Assembly (NCBI GenBank): GCA_947447625.1
Contig: CANFKS010000041.1
Span: 1-35,076 of the forward strand
Reading direction: 5' to 3'
Length of the DNA stretch: 35,076 nucleotides
From: Rhodospirillales bacterium
Lineage (GTDB): Bacteria; Pseudomonadota; Alphaproteobacteria; Acetobacterales; Acetobacteraceae
Part shown: piece after piece, positions 25,209 through 34,028 of the stretch
Numbering within the stretch: the first letter of the stretch is position 1
How the letters are laid out: each line of letters begins with the position of its first letter
Program-made: the position numbers and the translations under genes
Notes under the pieces: model-generated
The model's database searches: none
Told to the model about the DNA's origin: nothing
The model's input: the letters and a program-made list of their open reading frames with translations, nothing else

Positions 25209-27134
25209 ATGCTGTTCGCTGTCGCTGTTTTCGCCCCATTGCTCGGCTCGGCCATTGCAGGCCTCCTCGGCAAACTCATCGGCGATCGCGCCGCCCAGGC
25301 GGTGACGATCACCTGCATGGTGCTGGCGTCGGTCTGCGGTGTGTCCGCCTTCGTTGGTCTCGTCTATGGCCACGGGCACCCCGGCGTGGTGCATGTGCTG
25401 AACTGGATCGAGTCCGGGGATTTTGTCGTCTCCTGGGCGCTGCGCTATGACACGCTGTCCACCGTGATGGTTGCGATGGTCACCTGCGTGGCCACGCTGA
25501 TCCATATCTACAGCGTCGGCTATATGAGCCACGACAGGACGATCTGGCGGTTTTTCTCGTATTTGTCGTTGTTCAGCTTCGCGATGCTGATGCTGGTGAC
25601 GGCCGACAACCTGCTGCAGCTGTTTTTCGGCTGGGAGGGTGTGGGCCTCGCGAGCTACCTGCTCATCGGCTATTGGTATGACCGGCCGAGCGCGTGCGCC
25701 GCGGCGATCAAGGCGTTTCTCGTCAATCGCATCGGCGATCTGGGCTTCGCGCTGGGCATTGCCCTGGTCTATGTCACGTTCGGCAGCGTCGAGTTCACGA
25801 CGATTTTCGCCGGCGTGGCCAAGCATCAGAACGACATGTATTCGCTGTTCGGCACCTGGCGCGCCTATGAGGTGATCGGCATCCTGCTGTTCATCGGCGC
25901 CTGTGGCAAATCGGCGCAGCTTGGCCTGCATGTGTGGCTGCCCGACGCGATGGAGGGACCGACCCCGGTGTCCGCCCTGATCCATGCCGCCACGATGGTG
26001 ACGGCGGGGGTGTTCCTGATGGCGCGGTTCTCGCCGGTGTTGGAATTCGCGCCGACTGCGCTCGCGGTGGTGACGGTGGTGGGCGCCAGCACGGCGCTGT
26101 TCGCGGCGACCGTCGGGTGCGTGCAGAACGATATCAAGCGGATCATCGCCTACTCGACCTGTTCGCAGCTCGGCTACATGTTCGTTGCCGCCGGTGTCGG
26201 GGCCTATCAGGCCTCGGTGTTTCATTTGCTGACGCATGCCTTCTTCAAGGCTCTGCTGTTCCTCTCGGCAGGGTCGGTGATCCATGCGATGTCCGACGAG
26301 CAGGATATCCGCAAGATGGGCGGGCTGTTCGGCAAAATCCCGCTGACCGCGACCGTGATGTGGATCGGCTCGCTGGCCCTGGCCGGGGTGCCGCCGTTCG
26401 CGGGGTTCTACTCGAAGGACGCAATCGTCGAGGCCTCGTTCGCCGCGCATTCGGCGGTCGGCACCTACGGGTTCTGGTGTCTGATCATCGCGGCCTTCCT
26501 GACCGCGTTCTACTCCTGGCGCCTGTTGATCCTGACGTTCCACGGCAAGACGCGGGCCGATCATCATGTCTTCGCGCACGCCCATGAGAGCCCCGCGGTG
26601 ATGACCGCGCCGCTCATCCTGCTCGCGGTTGGTGCGGTGACGACCGGGTATGTCTTTCATGAGCAACTGCTGGGCGCGGAGTGGCAGCATTTCTGGGGGG
26701 CGGCGATCGTCAACGGCCCCGCCAACCACATCATGCACGCGATGGAGGAAGTCCCGCATTGGGTCAGCCTCGCGCCAACGGTGGTCGGTCTGGCCGGGAT
26801 AGCGGTGGCCTATCTGCTCTACATGGCCTTGCCGTCGGTGCCGGCGCGTCTCGCGGCCTCGTTCCGGCCGGTTTACCTGTTCCTTTTGAACAAATGGTAT
26901 TTCGACGAGCTCTATAACGCGGCCATCGTCCGCCCCCTGATGTGCGCGGCGCGCGTGCTGTGGCAGACCGGGGATGCGACGATCATCGACGGCGTGCCGA
27001 ACGCTCTCGCGGCCATGACTTCGAGCGGTTCGGGCCGGGTGGCTCGGCTGCAGACCGGCTCGATCGCGGCTTATGCCTTCACGATGCTGATCGGACTTGT
27101 CGTCCTGATCAGCGTCTTCCTGTTGTTCCGGTGA
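25209..27134 (+). CDS. nuoL: NADH-quinone oxidoreductase subunit L
   Basis: 641 residues, the distal antiporter-like pump subunit with the long lateral helix. Key charged residues are Glu143 (FFGWEGVGLASYLLIGYW) and Lys234 (CGKSAQLGLHVWLPDAMEG). HAFFKALLFLSAGSVIHAM is the conserved broken-helix region. The C-terminal part (FLLNKWYFDELYNAAIVRPL) corresponds to the lateral helix and its anchor. AGCAGATG gives only a weak ribosome site, so coupling to nuoK is likely. The stop lies at 27132-27134, overlapping a possible GTG start of nuoM. Confidence 0.98.
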   Translation: MLFAVAVFAPLLGSAIAGLLGKLIGDRAAQAVTITCMVLASVCGVSAFVGLVYGHGHPGVVHVLNWIESGDFVVSWALRYDTLSTVMVAMVTCVATLIHIYSVGYMSHDRTIWRFFSYLSLFSFAMLMLVTADNLLQLFFGWEGVGLASYLLIGYWYDRPSACAAAIKAFLVNRIGDLGFALGIALVYVTFGSVEFTTIFAGVAKHQNDMYSLFGTWRAYEVIGILLFIGACGKSAQLGLHVWLPDAMEGPTPVSALIHAATMVTAGVFLMARFSPVLEFAPTALAVVTVVGASTALFAATVGCVQNDIKRIIAYSTCSQLGYMFVAAGVGAYQASVFHLLTHAFFKALLFLSAGSVIHAMSDEQDIRKMGGLFGKIPLTATVMWIGSLALAGVPPFAGFYSKDAIVEASFAAHSAVGTYGFWCLIIAAFLTAFYSWRLLILTFHGKTRADHHVFAHAHESPAVMTAPLILLAVGAVTTGYVFHEQLLGAEWQHFWGAAIVNGPANHIMHAMEEVPHWVSLAPTVVGLAGIAVAYLLYMALPSVPARLAASFRPVYLFLLNKWYFDELYNAAIVRPLMCAARVLWQTGDATIIDGVPNALAAMTSSGSGRVARLQTGSIAAYAFTMLIGLVVLISVFLLFR

Positions 27135-27139
27135 ATACG

Positions 27140-28663
27140 ATGAACGCGGCTGGTTTTCCCCTCCTCTCGCTCGTGACCTGGCTGCCGCTCGTCGGTGTGC
27201 TGGTGATGATGTCTGTGCGTGGCGACGAGCAGACCGTCGCCACCAATGCCCGCTGGACGGCGCTGTGGACGAGCCTGATCGTCTTCGCGCTCTCCCTCGT
27301 GCTGTGGGTGAAGTTCGACAAGGCCGATGGCGGCTTCCAGTTCGTGGAAAGCGCTGCCTGGCTGCCGCAGTGGGGGATCAGCTACAAGCTCGGGGTGGAC
27401 GGTATTTCGGTGCTGTTCGTGTTGCTGTCGACGGCGCTGACCCCGCTGTGCATCCTGGCTTCCTGGGAGTCGATCACCACGCGGGTGCGGGAGTTCATGA
27501 TCTCCTTCCTCATCCTCGAAACCATGATGGTGGGCATGTTCGCAGCCCTTGATGCGGTCGTGTTCTACATGTTCTTCGAGGGCGTGCTGATCCCGATGTA
27601 TCTGTTGATCGGGATCTGGGGCGGGCCGCGGCGGGTTTATGCGGCGATCAAGTTCTTTCTCTACACGCTGGCCGGCTCGGTGCTGATGCTGCTGGCGTTG
27701 TTGGCGATTTGGTATCAGGTCGGCAGCACCGATATGGTGACGCTGCTGGCCGCCAAAATTCCGGTGGCGATGCAGACATGGCTGTTCATTGCGTTTTTTG
27801 CCTCCTTTGCCGTCAAGGTGCCGATGTGGCCGGTCCATACCTGGCTGCCTGATGCCCATGTCGAGGCGCCAACCGCGGGCTCCGTCATCCTGGCTGGCGT
27901 GCTGCTGAAGATGGGGGCCTACGGGTTCCTGCGCTTCTCGGTGCCGATGCTGCCGGTGGCAACGGCGAACATGGCGCCGTTGATCTACACGCTGTCGGTG
28001 GTGGCCGTGGTCTACACCTCGCTGGTGGCGCTGGCGCAGACCGACATGAAAAAGCTGATCGCCTATTCCTCGGTCGCCCATATGGGCGTGGTCACGATCG
28101 GGATTTTCACCGTCAATGTGCAGGGCATATCGGGCGCGCTGTTCCAGATGCTGTCGCACGGCGTGGTCTCGGCTGCGCTCTTCCTCTGCGTCGGCGTGGT
28201 GTATGACCGGATCCATTCGCGGGAAATCGCCCGCTACGGTGGCCTTGCGGACCGGATGCCGAAATATGCGTTCGCTTTCATGCTGTTCAGCATGGCGTCC
28301 TGCGGCCTGCCGGGGACGGCGGGGTTCGTGGGTGAGTTCCTGGTGCTGGTGGGCGCCTTCAAGGTGAATTTCTGGCTCGCCGGCCTCGGCAGCCTCGGGA
28401 TGATCCTGGGGGCGGCCTATATGCTGTTCCTGTATCGCCGGGTGATTTTCGGCAGCATCACGCGCGATGACCTGCGCGGCATCCTTGATTTGTCGGCCCG
28501 CGAAGTGGCGGTGTTTGCGCCGCTGGTGGTGTTGACGCTGTGGATGGGCGTGTATCCCTCAAGCTTCAGCGGCTTCTTTGACGCGGCCGTCAACGCCATG
28601 GTCGATCACCATCACGCGGCGATCGACAGTACTACCAAACTTGCCGAGGTATTGCCGCGATGA
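27140..28663 (+). CDS. nuoM: NADH-quinone oxidoreductase subunit M
   Basis: 507 residues from the ATG at 27140; a GTG at 27131 that overlaps the nuoL stop (GTGA) would add three residues and is equally possible. NuoM is an antiporter-like proton pump subunit. Glu127 in ILETMMVGMFAALD and Lys226 in FAVKVPMWPVHTWLPDAHVE are the expected membrane charges. The C-terminus contains a short HHH stretch (MVDHHHAAID). The TGA overlaps the nuoN ATG (ATGA). Confidence 0.97.
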   Translation: MNAAGFPLLSLVTWLPLVGVLVMMSVRGDEQTVATNARWTALWTSLIVFALSLVLWVKFDKADGGFQFVESAAWLPQWGISYKLGVDGISVLFVLLSTALTPLCILASWESITTRVREFMISFLILETMMVGMFAALDAVVFYMFFEGVLIPMYLLIGIWGGPRRVYAAIKFFLYTLAGSVLMLLALLAIWYQVGSTDMVTLLAAKIPVAMQTWLFIAFFASFAVKVPMWPVHTWLPDAHVEAPTAGSVILAGVLLKMGAYGFLRFSVPMLPVATANMAPLIYTLSVVAVVYTSLVALAQTDMKKLIAYSSVAHMGVVTIGIFTVNVQGISGALFQMLSHGVVSAALFLCVGVVYDRIHSREIARYGGLADRMPKYAFAFMLFSMASCGLPGTAGFVGEFLVLVGAFKVNFWLAGLGSLGMILGAAYMLFLYRRVIFGSITRDDLRGILDLSAREVAVFAPLVVLTLWMGVYPSSFSGFFDAAVNAMVDHHHAAIDSTTKLAEVLPR

Positions 28664-30081
28664 ACTGGACAACCGCACTGCCCGAACTCGTGCTGGCGCT
28701 GAGCGGCATGGGGATCCTGGTGTTCGGCGTGCTGAACAAGCGCGATACGTTCCAACTCTGCTCGATGCTGACGGTCGGCGCCCTGCTGCTCGCCGGCGTT
28801 CTGGTGATTGCGGCGCCGGTCGGTGCCGGGTTCAACGGGCTGTTCACCAATGACGCCTTCAGCCTGTTCACCAAGTTGCTGGTGCTGACGGCGGCCGCGC
28901 TCGGTGTGGTGGTGTCGCTCGACTACAACGAACACGCCAATCTGCGGCGCTTCGAGTTTCCGGTGCTGATGCTGTATGCCTCGGTCGGCATGATGCTGAT
29001 GGTGTCGGCCACGAACTTGATGACGATGTATGTCGGCATCGAGTTGATGAGCCTTTCGATCTATGTGCTGGCTGCCTTCGCGCGCGATGAGCTGCGCTCG
29101 TCCGAGGCGGGCCTGAAGTATTTCGTGTTGGGTGCGCTGGCGTCGGGCCTGCTGCTGTATGGCGTGTCGCTGGTCTATGGCTTCTCCGGCAGCATGGATT
29201 TTGTGAAGATCGCCGGCGCGTTGGCCGATCCGGCCAAGTCCTCGACCGGTCTGGTGGTCGGGCTGGTGTTCATGGTGGCTGGCCTGGCCTTCAAGATTTC
29301 CGCTGTGCCGTTCCATATGTGGACGCCCGACGTTTACGAGGGCGCGCCGACGCCGGTGACGGCGTTCATGGCCACTGCCCCCAAGGTGGCGGCGATGGCG
29401 GTGTTGTTGCGCCTGATGGCCTCGCCGTTCGGGCATCTTCTGGCGCAGTGGCAGCAGTTGATCGTGCTGGTGGCTGTTGTCTCGATGCTGCTGGGCGCCT
29501 TTGCTGCGATCGCGCAGAGCAACATCAAGCGGCTGATGGCGTATTCCTCGATCGGCAACATCGGCTATGCGCTGATCGGCCTTGCCGCGGGCACCGCGAA
29601 CGGCGTCCGTGGCGTGTTGTTTTATCTCGTCACCTACGTGTTCATGACGATCGGCACGTTTGCCTGCATCATCGCCATGCGACGCAAGGGCCGCTCGGTG
29701 GAGGGTATTGCGGATCTGGCTGGCCTCAGCCGGACCGATCCGGTGATGGCGGTGTGGCTGGCGGTGTTCATGTTCTCGATGGCGGGCATTCCGCCGTTTG
29801 GCGGGTTCTTCGGGAAGTTCTTCATCTTCACCGCGGCTGTCGAGCAGGGCATGTGGATTTTGGCCGTGATCGGCGTGCTGACCAGTGTGGTCGGCGCCTT
29901 CTATTACATCCGCATCATCAAGGTGATGTTCTTCGATGCGCCGGCTGAGGCGTTCGATGCCCGTCCTGGCTCGATCTCCTTCGTGGTGGCGGCGAGCGGG
30001 TTGTTCACCACGCTGTTCTTCTTCTACCCGGCTCCGGTGGTTGCCGCTGCCGAAGCCGCCGCCAAAGTCCTCTTCCACTGA
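28660..30081 (+). CDS. nuoN: NADH-quinone oxidoreductase subunit N
   Basis: 473 residues, the third antiporter-like pump subunit and last gene of the operon. Glu128 (YVGIELMSLSIYVLAAF) and Lys212 (AFKISAVPFHMWTPDVYEGA) are the conserved membrane charges. The sequence SNIKRLMAYSSIGNIGYALI is typical. It overlaps nuoM by four bases. An AT-rich hairpin repeat follows 20 bases after the stop, the likely end of the nuo unit, before birA. Confidence 0.98.
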   Translation: MNWTTALPELVLALSGMGILVFGVLNKRDTFQLCSMLTVGALLLAGVLVIAAPVGAGFNGLFTNDAFSLFTKLLVLTAAALGVVVSLDYNEHANLRRFEFPVLMLYASVGMMLMVSATNLMTMYVGIELMSLSIYVLAAFARDELRSSEAGLKYFVLGALASGLLLYGVSLVYGFSGSMDFVKIAGALADPAKSSTGLVVGLVFMVAGLAFKISAVPFHMWTPDVYEGAPTPVTAFMATAPKVAAMAVLLRLMASPFGHLLAQWQQLIVLVAVVSMLLGAFAAIAQSNIKRLMAYSSIGNIGYALIGLAAGTANGVRGVLFYLVTYVFMTIGTFACIIAMRRKGRSVEGIADLAGLSRTDPVMAVWLAVFMFSMAGIPPFGGFFGKFFIFTAAVEQGMWILAVIGVLTSVVGAFYYIRIIKVMFFDAPAEAFDARPGSISFVVAASGLFTTLFFFYPAPVVAAAEAAAKVLFH

Positions 30082-30101
30082 TCCCAGCCCCCCAGACGGA
30101 C

Positions 30102-30140
30102 AAAAGTTTTTTGCTTCTTTTTTTCAAAAAAGAAGCGCTT
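30102..30140 (+). repeat. AT-rich hairpin repeat, copy 2
   Basis: AAAAGTTTTTTGCTTC runs into a palindrome at 30113-30136 (GCTTCTTTTTTT, C, AAAAAAGAAGC), then GCGCTT. It differs from copy 1 at 11728-11767 by one extra T in the stem. Both copies lie in the same orientation just after a plus-strand stop codon. It may end or shape the 3' end of the nuo transcript, though no T-run follows the stem. Confidence 0.8.
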
Positions 30141-30172
30141 CCCTTCCTCTTGCGTGCCGCATCGCCCTGAAA

Positions 30173-30904
30173 ATGTGGCGCCTCACGATCCACGACACCC
30201 TCCCCTCGACCTCCGATCTGGTGCGCCAGCGCGCGGCCGAGGGGGAGCCTGCCGGCTTCGCGGTGATGGCGCGGCGGCAGGAGCAGGGCAGGGGGAGTTT
30301 CGGCCGCTCCTGGGACTCCCCGTCGGGCAATCTCCATATCTCGGTTCTGCTGCGTCCTCGGGGCCGTCTGGCCGAGGGCGGCCTGTGGTCGTTGCTTTCG
30401 GCGGTGGCGCTGGCCGATGCGGTGGCCGGGGTGCTGCCGGATCCGGGCGTGTTGCGTCTGAAATGGCCCAACGACCTGATGTTGAACGGTGGCAAACTGG
30501 CCGGCATCCTGCTCGACAGCACCGCGGACGCCGAGGGGCATTTTGCCTCCGTCGTGATCGGCCTCGGCCTCAACATCGCGGCCAAGCCCGACATGGCGGG
30601 CCGCATCACCGCCTGTCTTGCCGATCTCGTGCCGCCACTGCTGCCTGAAGCGATGGCGCATCGCCTGTTGGACAGTCTCGCCGGCTGGATCGACATCCAG
30701 GCCCGCGACGGTTTCGCCCCGGTCCGCGCCGCCTGGCTTGCCCGCAGCCATCCGCTCGGCACACCGATGCGCCTGCGCCATGGCAGTGCCGATCTCGATG
30801 GCGCCTTCGCAGGCATCGCGGACGATGGCAGTATCATCCTCGATATCGCGGGAACCCCCCGCGCCTTCGCCGCCGGCGAGGTGCGCCTCCACGCAGGAGC
30901 CTGA
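30173..30904 (+). CDS. birA: Biotin--[acetyl-CoA-carboxylase] ligase
   Basis: 243 residues. It activates biotin with ATP and attaches it to the biotin carrier protein of acetyl-CoA carboxylase and other carboxylases. The adenylate-binding GRGSFGRSWDSPSGNLHIS (near 40-58) and the biotin-site LKWPNDLMLNGGKLAGILLD are intact, followed by GLGLNIAAKPD and a small C-terminal domain. There is no N-terminal helix-turn-helix, so it is a ligase only and not the biotin-operon repressor of E. coli. The frame is open upstream inside the hairpin repeat and nuoN; the ATG at 30173 was chosen because the ligase domain starts there. CoaX starts four bases after the stop. Confidence 0.95.
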   Translation: MWRLTIHDTLPSTSDLVRQRAAEGEPAGFAVMARRQEQGRGSFGRSWDSPSGNLHISVLLRPRGRLAEGGLWSLLSAVALADAVAGVLPDPGVLRLKWPNDLMLNGGKLAGILLDSTADAEGHFASVVIGLGLNIAAKPDMAGRITACLADLVPPLLPEAMAHRLLDSLAGWIDIQARDGFAPVRAAWLARSHPLGTPMRLRHGSADLDGAFAGIADDGSIILDIAGTPRAFAAGEVRLHAGA

Positions 30905-30907
30905 CCC

Positions 30908-31717
30908 ATGCTGCTCGTCGTTGATGCCGGCAACACCAATATCGTCTTTGCCGTTCACGACGGCCACGAATGGCGCGGCACCTGGCGCATCGCAACGGAT
31001 CCGCAGCGCACGAGCGACGAATACGCGGTCTGGCTGCTGTCGCTGATGCAATTGACGGGGCTGCGGCGCGAGCAGATCGAAGCGGCCGTGATCGGCACCG
31101 TCGTTCCGGCTGCCCTGTATCATCTGCGCCGCCTCTGCCGGGACTGGTTCACCGTCGAACCCCTGGTGGCGCGCGCCATGCTCGACTGGGGCTTCGAAAT
31201 CAAGGTCGACAACCCCGAGGAAGTCGGTGCCGACCGCCTGCTCAACACGCTCGCCGGTCACCAGAACTATGCCGGCCCCCTCATGGTGATTGACTTCGGG
31301 ACGGCGACGACCTTCGATGTGGCCGACGCCGACGGTGCCTATCTCGGCGGCATCATCGCGCCGGGCATCAACCTCTCGATCGAAACCCTGCATCGTGCCG
31401 CCGCACGCCTGCCGCGGATCGGTATCGGGCGGCCACAATCGGTGATCGGCCGCAACACTGTCGCGGCCATGCAGTCCGGCATCTACTGGGGCTATGTCGC
31501 GATGATCGAGGGGCTGGTGGCGCGGGTGAAGGTCGAGTTCGGTCATGCCATGAAAGTGCTTGCCACGGGCGGGCTTGCGCCTCTGGTGGCGGAGGGCACC
31601 ACCGTGATCGAGCACATCGATCCGGACCTCACGCTCGACGGATTGCGTCTTCTTGCGGCACGAAACCCTCGTCCCATCTTGTCGCGCGAGCGTCTGCGGC
31701 CTATCGAGGGGGAATGA
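30908..31717 (+). CDS. coaX: Type III pantothenate kinase
   Basis: 269 residues. CoaX phosphorylates pantothenate, the first step of coenzyme A synthesis. The ASKHA-fold signatures are visible: the phosphate-binding [13 protein letters not shown] at residues 4-16, the catalytic-region [14 protein letters not shown] and the second phosphate loop [15 protein letters not shown], then [15 protein letters not shown]. CoaX enzymes are not inhibited by CoA and need a monovalent cation. The birA-coaX-rnj order is a conserved alphaproteobacterial arrangement. The stop is 22 bases before rnj. Confidence 0.97.
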   Translation: MLLVVDAGNTNIVFAVHDGHEWRGTWRIATDPQRTSDEYAVWLLSLMQLTGLRREQIEAAVIGTVVPAALYHLRRLCRDWFTVEPLVARAMLDWGFEIKVDNPEEVGADRLLNTLAGHQNYAGPLMVIDFGTATTFDVADADGAYLGGIIAPGINLSIETLHRAAARLPRIGIGRPQSVIGRNTVAAMQSGIYWGYVAMIEGLVARVKVEFGHAMKVLATGGLAPLVAEGTTVIEHIDPDLTLDGLRLLAARNPRPILSRERLRPIEGE

Positions 31718-31739
31718 TCCCATATATGGCCGCGCGCTG

Positions 31740-33383
31740 ATGTCCCAAAGCGCAAACGATCTCGCATTCCTGCCGCTCGGCGGCACCGGCGAAATCGGCA
31801 TGAACCTCAATCTCTACCGCTGCAACGGCAAATGGCTGGCGGTTGACTGCGGAATCGGCTTCGGCGGTGCAGCGCATCCCGAGGTCGATGTGATGATGCC
31901 CGACCCGGTGTTTATTGCCGAACGGCGCGACAAGCTGGTGGGACTCGTCATCACCCACGCGCATGAGGACCATATCGGCGCGGTTGCATGGCTGTGGCCC
32001 CAATTGCGCTGCCCGGTTTACGCAACCCCCTTTGCGGCCGCCGTGCTGCGGCGCAAGCTGGCGGAAGTCGGCCTCGTCAACCAGGTCAAGCTGCACACGA
32101 TCAAGACCGGCGGCAGTTTCGAACTGGCCCCCTTCAAACTGCAATTCATCCCTGTGGCGCACTCCATCCCCGAGGCGCAGGCCCTGGCGATCCGCACACC
32201 CTTCGGCAATATCCTGCACACCGGGGACTTCAAACTCGACCCTGACCCGCTGGTCGGCCCGCGCAGCGACGAGGCGGCATTGACCGCATTCGGCGACGAA
32301 GGCGTGCTCGCCATGGTCTGCGACAGCACCAACGCCATGGTGGAGGGACATTCAGGCTCCGAGGCCGATGTCCGCCGCATCATGACGGCGCTGATCAAAA
32401 CCCTGAAAGGCCGCCTGGCCGTCACGTGCTTCGCCTCGAACGTCGCGCGCTTCGAGACGGTGGCGCTGGCTGCCAAGGCGGCCGGGCGCAGTGTCGCGCT
32501 CGTCGGGCGCTCGCTGCGCAATATTGACGCCGCGGCCCGCGAATGCGGCTACCTCAGCGGCGTGCCGCCGTTCCTCTCCGAGGACGAAGCCAACGACATC
32601 GACGACGATCACCTGATGCTGATCTGCACGGGCAGCCAGGGCGAGGCCCGCTCCGCCCTGGCCCGCATCGCGCAGGACCAGCACCCGCGGATCGAACTCG
32701 GCGAAGGCGACACCATCATCTTCTCGAGCCGTATCATCCCGGGCAATGAGCGCGCCATTCACGGCATGCAGGACGCCCTGGTGCGCCGCGGCGTGCGGGT
32801 GATGACCGATGACGACCACATGGTCCATGTCTCCGGCCATCCGGCGCGCGACGAACTGCGACGTCTCTACAAAATCGTCCGTCCCAAATTCTCCGTGCCC
32901 GTCCATGGCGAATGGCGCCACCTCGCCGCCCATGCCGCCCTGGCGCAGGAAGCAGGGGTGCCTGCGGTGCTGATGGAGGATGGCGACATCCTCAGCCTCG
33001 CCGGCGAACCCTCGGTGATCGACAGCGCGCCGGTGGGCAAGCTGGTGGTCGATGGCACCCGCCTGGTGCCGCTCAACGGCACGGTGATGGGCGCGCGGCG
33101 CAAGATGTTGTTCAACGGCGTGGTCGTCGCCTCCATCGCGGTTGATGAAGCCGGCAAGCTGCGGGGCAAGCCCCGCCTCTCGGCGCCTGGCCTGTTCGAC
33201 CCCGACGACAAGGAAGCGCTGCGGATAACGGCGGAACTGGCCGATGCGCTGGCCGATCTGCCGCCCGCAACGCGGCGCGACGATGCCGCCCTCGCCGAAG
33301 CCGCGCGCGCCGCGCTGCGCCGGTCGATGGGCAAGCGGCTGCAGAAGCGCCCGGTCGTGGATGTGCACCTGCTCAGGGTCTGA
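31740..33383 (+). CDS. rnj: Ribonuclease J (metallo-beta-lactamase / beta-CASP)
   Basis: 547 residues, normal for RNase J. It is an endo- and 5'-to-3' exoribonuclease acting in rRNA maturation and mRNA decay. The zinc motif HAHEDH occupies 73-78 (His73, His75, Asp77, His78). LPLGGTGEIGMNLNLYRCN opens the lactamase fold; the inserted beta-CASP domain includes TGSQGEARSALARIA and ends with VHVSGHPARDELRRL and PVHGEWRHL. The shorter C-terminal part ends RLQKRPVVDVHLLRV. The ATG at 31740 was chosen since the frame upstream runs through coaX without homology; no strong ribosome site is present. DUF1467 starts three bases after the stop. Confidence 0.97.
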   Translation: MSQSANDLAFLPLGGTGEIGMNLNLYRCNGKWLAVDCGIGFGGAAHPEVDVMMPDPVFIAERRDKLVGLVITHAHEDHIGAVAWLWPQLRCPVYATPFAAAVLRRKLAEVGLVNQVKLHTIKTGGSFELAPFKLQFIPVAHSIPEAQALAIRTPFGNILHTGDFKLDPDPLVGPRSDEAALTAFGDEGVLAMVCDSTNAMVEGHSGSEADVRRIMTALIKTLKGRLAVTCFASNVARFETVALAAKAAGRSVALVGRSLRNIDAAARECGYLSGVPPFLSEDEANDIDDDHLMLICTGSQGEARSALARIAQDQHPRIELGEGDTIIFSSRIIPGNERAIHGMQDALVRRGVRVMTDDDHMVHVSGHPARDELRRLYKIVRPKFSVPVHGEWRHLAAHAALAQEAGVPAVLMEDGDILSLAGEPSVIDSAPVGKLVVDGTRLVPLNGTVMGARRKMLFNGVVVASIAVDEAGKLRGKPRLSAPGLFDPDDKEALRITAELADALADLPPATRRDDAALAEAARAALRRSMGKRLQKRPVVDVHLLRV

Positions 33384-33386
33384 ACC

Positions 33387-33644
33387 ATGCCAGTGATCAC
33401 CGCGGTTGCGATGTATTTTGTCATCTGGTGGATCGTGCTGTTCGCCGTGCTGCCGCTGGGCACAAGCCCGGTGGCGGACGCCGATTCGCAGTCGGGCTGG
33501 CGCGGCGCGCCGGAGCAGCCGCAGATGCTGAAAAAAGCGCTGATCACGACCGTGGTGGCCGCCATAATCTGGGGGATCATCTATGGGGTGATTGTCAGCG
33601 GCGTGGTGAACTTCCGCAGCGGCTGGCTGGCATTGCCTGAATAA
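33387..33644 (+). CDS. DUF1467 family small membrane protein
   Basis: 85 residues with two membrane helices, about 5-23 and 51-73, joined by a polar loop containing LGTSPVADADSQSGWRGAPE. The length and the TSP...GW.GAP pattern match the DUF1467 family, found mainly in alphaproteobacteria, whose function is unknown. It sits between rnj and proS, the place where relatives keep it, and starts three bases after rnj with no own promoter visible, so it is probably made from the same transcript. Confidence 0.9.
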   Translation: MPVITAVAMYFVIWWIVLFAVLPLGTSPVADADSQSGWRGAPEQPQMLKKALITTVVAAIIWGIIYGVIVSGVVNFRSGWLALPE

Positions 33645-33648
33645 TGGG

Positions 33649-33740
33649 CGTCACGCTGAAAATTTAATGAGATACCGCTCAAAATTTGTGCAGATACACT
33701 AAATTGCTGAATTTTTAACCGAACTAACCGAAATTTTGAC
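33649..33740. other. AT-rich block with spaced A/T tracts
   Basis: About 90 bases markedly poorer in GC than the rest of the window. Four A/T tracts (AAAATTT near 33659, AAAATTT near 33681, AATTTTT near 33710, AAATTTT near 33731) are spaced about 22, 29 and 21 bases, close to whole helical turns, which would favour bent DNA. No coding sequence is supported. Confidence 0.6.
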
Positions 33741-33771
33741 TGGACTGCCGCTCCGAGGGAGCGCAATCATA

Positions 33772-33805
33772 ACGGCAGGATGAGGTGACCACCTCATCCT
33801 GCCGT
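33772..33805. repeat. Perfect 16-bp inverted repeat
   Basis: ACGGCAGGATGAGGTG (33772-33787) is followed after two bases by its exact complement (33790-33805). The nearly loopless palindrome would form a cruciform or a very stable RNA hairpin, or could be a protein binding site. No second copy was found in the window. Confidence 0.85.
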
Positions 33806-33831
33806 ATGGCTCGCGTTTCTTCCCTAAACTT

Positions 33832-33870
33832 GGCCCCGTCCGCTTTGCGCGGATCGAGGGCCTTTTTTTT
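33832..33870 (+). terminator. Strong intrinsic terminator
   Basis: GGCCC (33832-33836) pairs with GGGCC (33858-33862), with an inner TCCGC/GCGGA stem and a TTTGC loop, followed directly by eight T residues (33863-33870). This is the clearest Rho-independent terminator in the window and probably ends the birA-coaX-rnj-DUF1467 transcript or a small RNA. Confidence 0.85.
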
Positions 33871-33971
33871 GTTTAACAATCCGCAATGCGGGAGTCACGT
33901 CTTTTCATGCGGGAAAACCATCATTGAAGAGATTTTCTTGCGCCCTCCGCTATTGCAGCGCACAAAAAGTT

Positions 33972-34028
33972 CCAGAGCCTGATGATTTTTGGCGGAATCG
34001 CCAAAAATCTGAATCAGGCGATCAAACC
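33972..34028 (+). repeat. Palindromic intergenic repeat, copy C
   Basis: CAGAGCCTGATGATTTTTGG, then CGGAATCG, then CCAAAAATCTGAATCAGGCG and ATCAAAC. It matches copy B at 9741-9812 through GATCAAAC and then diverges. The stem pair T-A of copy B (GGTG/CACC) is C-G here (GGCG/CGCC), a compensatory change that supports a conserved hairpin. Confidence 0.8.

Larger units (their letters stand above)
33741..33870 (+). ncRNA. Candidate small RNA or structured 3' region
   Basis: Three hairpins in a row: CGCTCC-GAG-GGAGCG (33749-33763), a 16-bp palindrome (33772-33805) and an intrinsic terminator (33832-33870). An AT-rich block with TTGACT at 33736-33741 precedes them, but no convincing -10 was found. 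It could be an independent small RNA or simply the structured trailer of the birA-to-DUF1467 transcript. It matches no RNA family I recognise. Confidence 0.3.

Noticed and set aside
22592-30078. Very long minus-strand open frames opposite nuoG-nuoN (for example 22592-24196, 25185-26759, 28612-30078)
   Set aside because: They are His/Arg/Gln-rich frames forced by the codon bias of the sense genes, have no recognisable domains, and the plus-strand genes are unmistakable.
33785-33982. 65-residue frame in the region before proS
   Set aside because: It runs through the palindrome and the intrinsic terminator, lacks a ribosome site and resembles nothing known.
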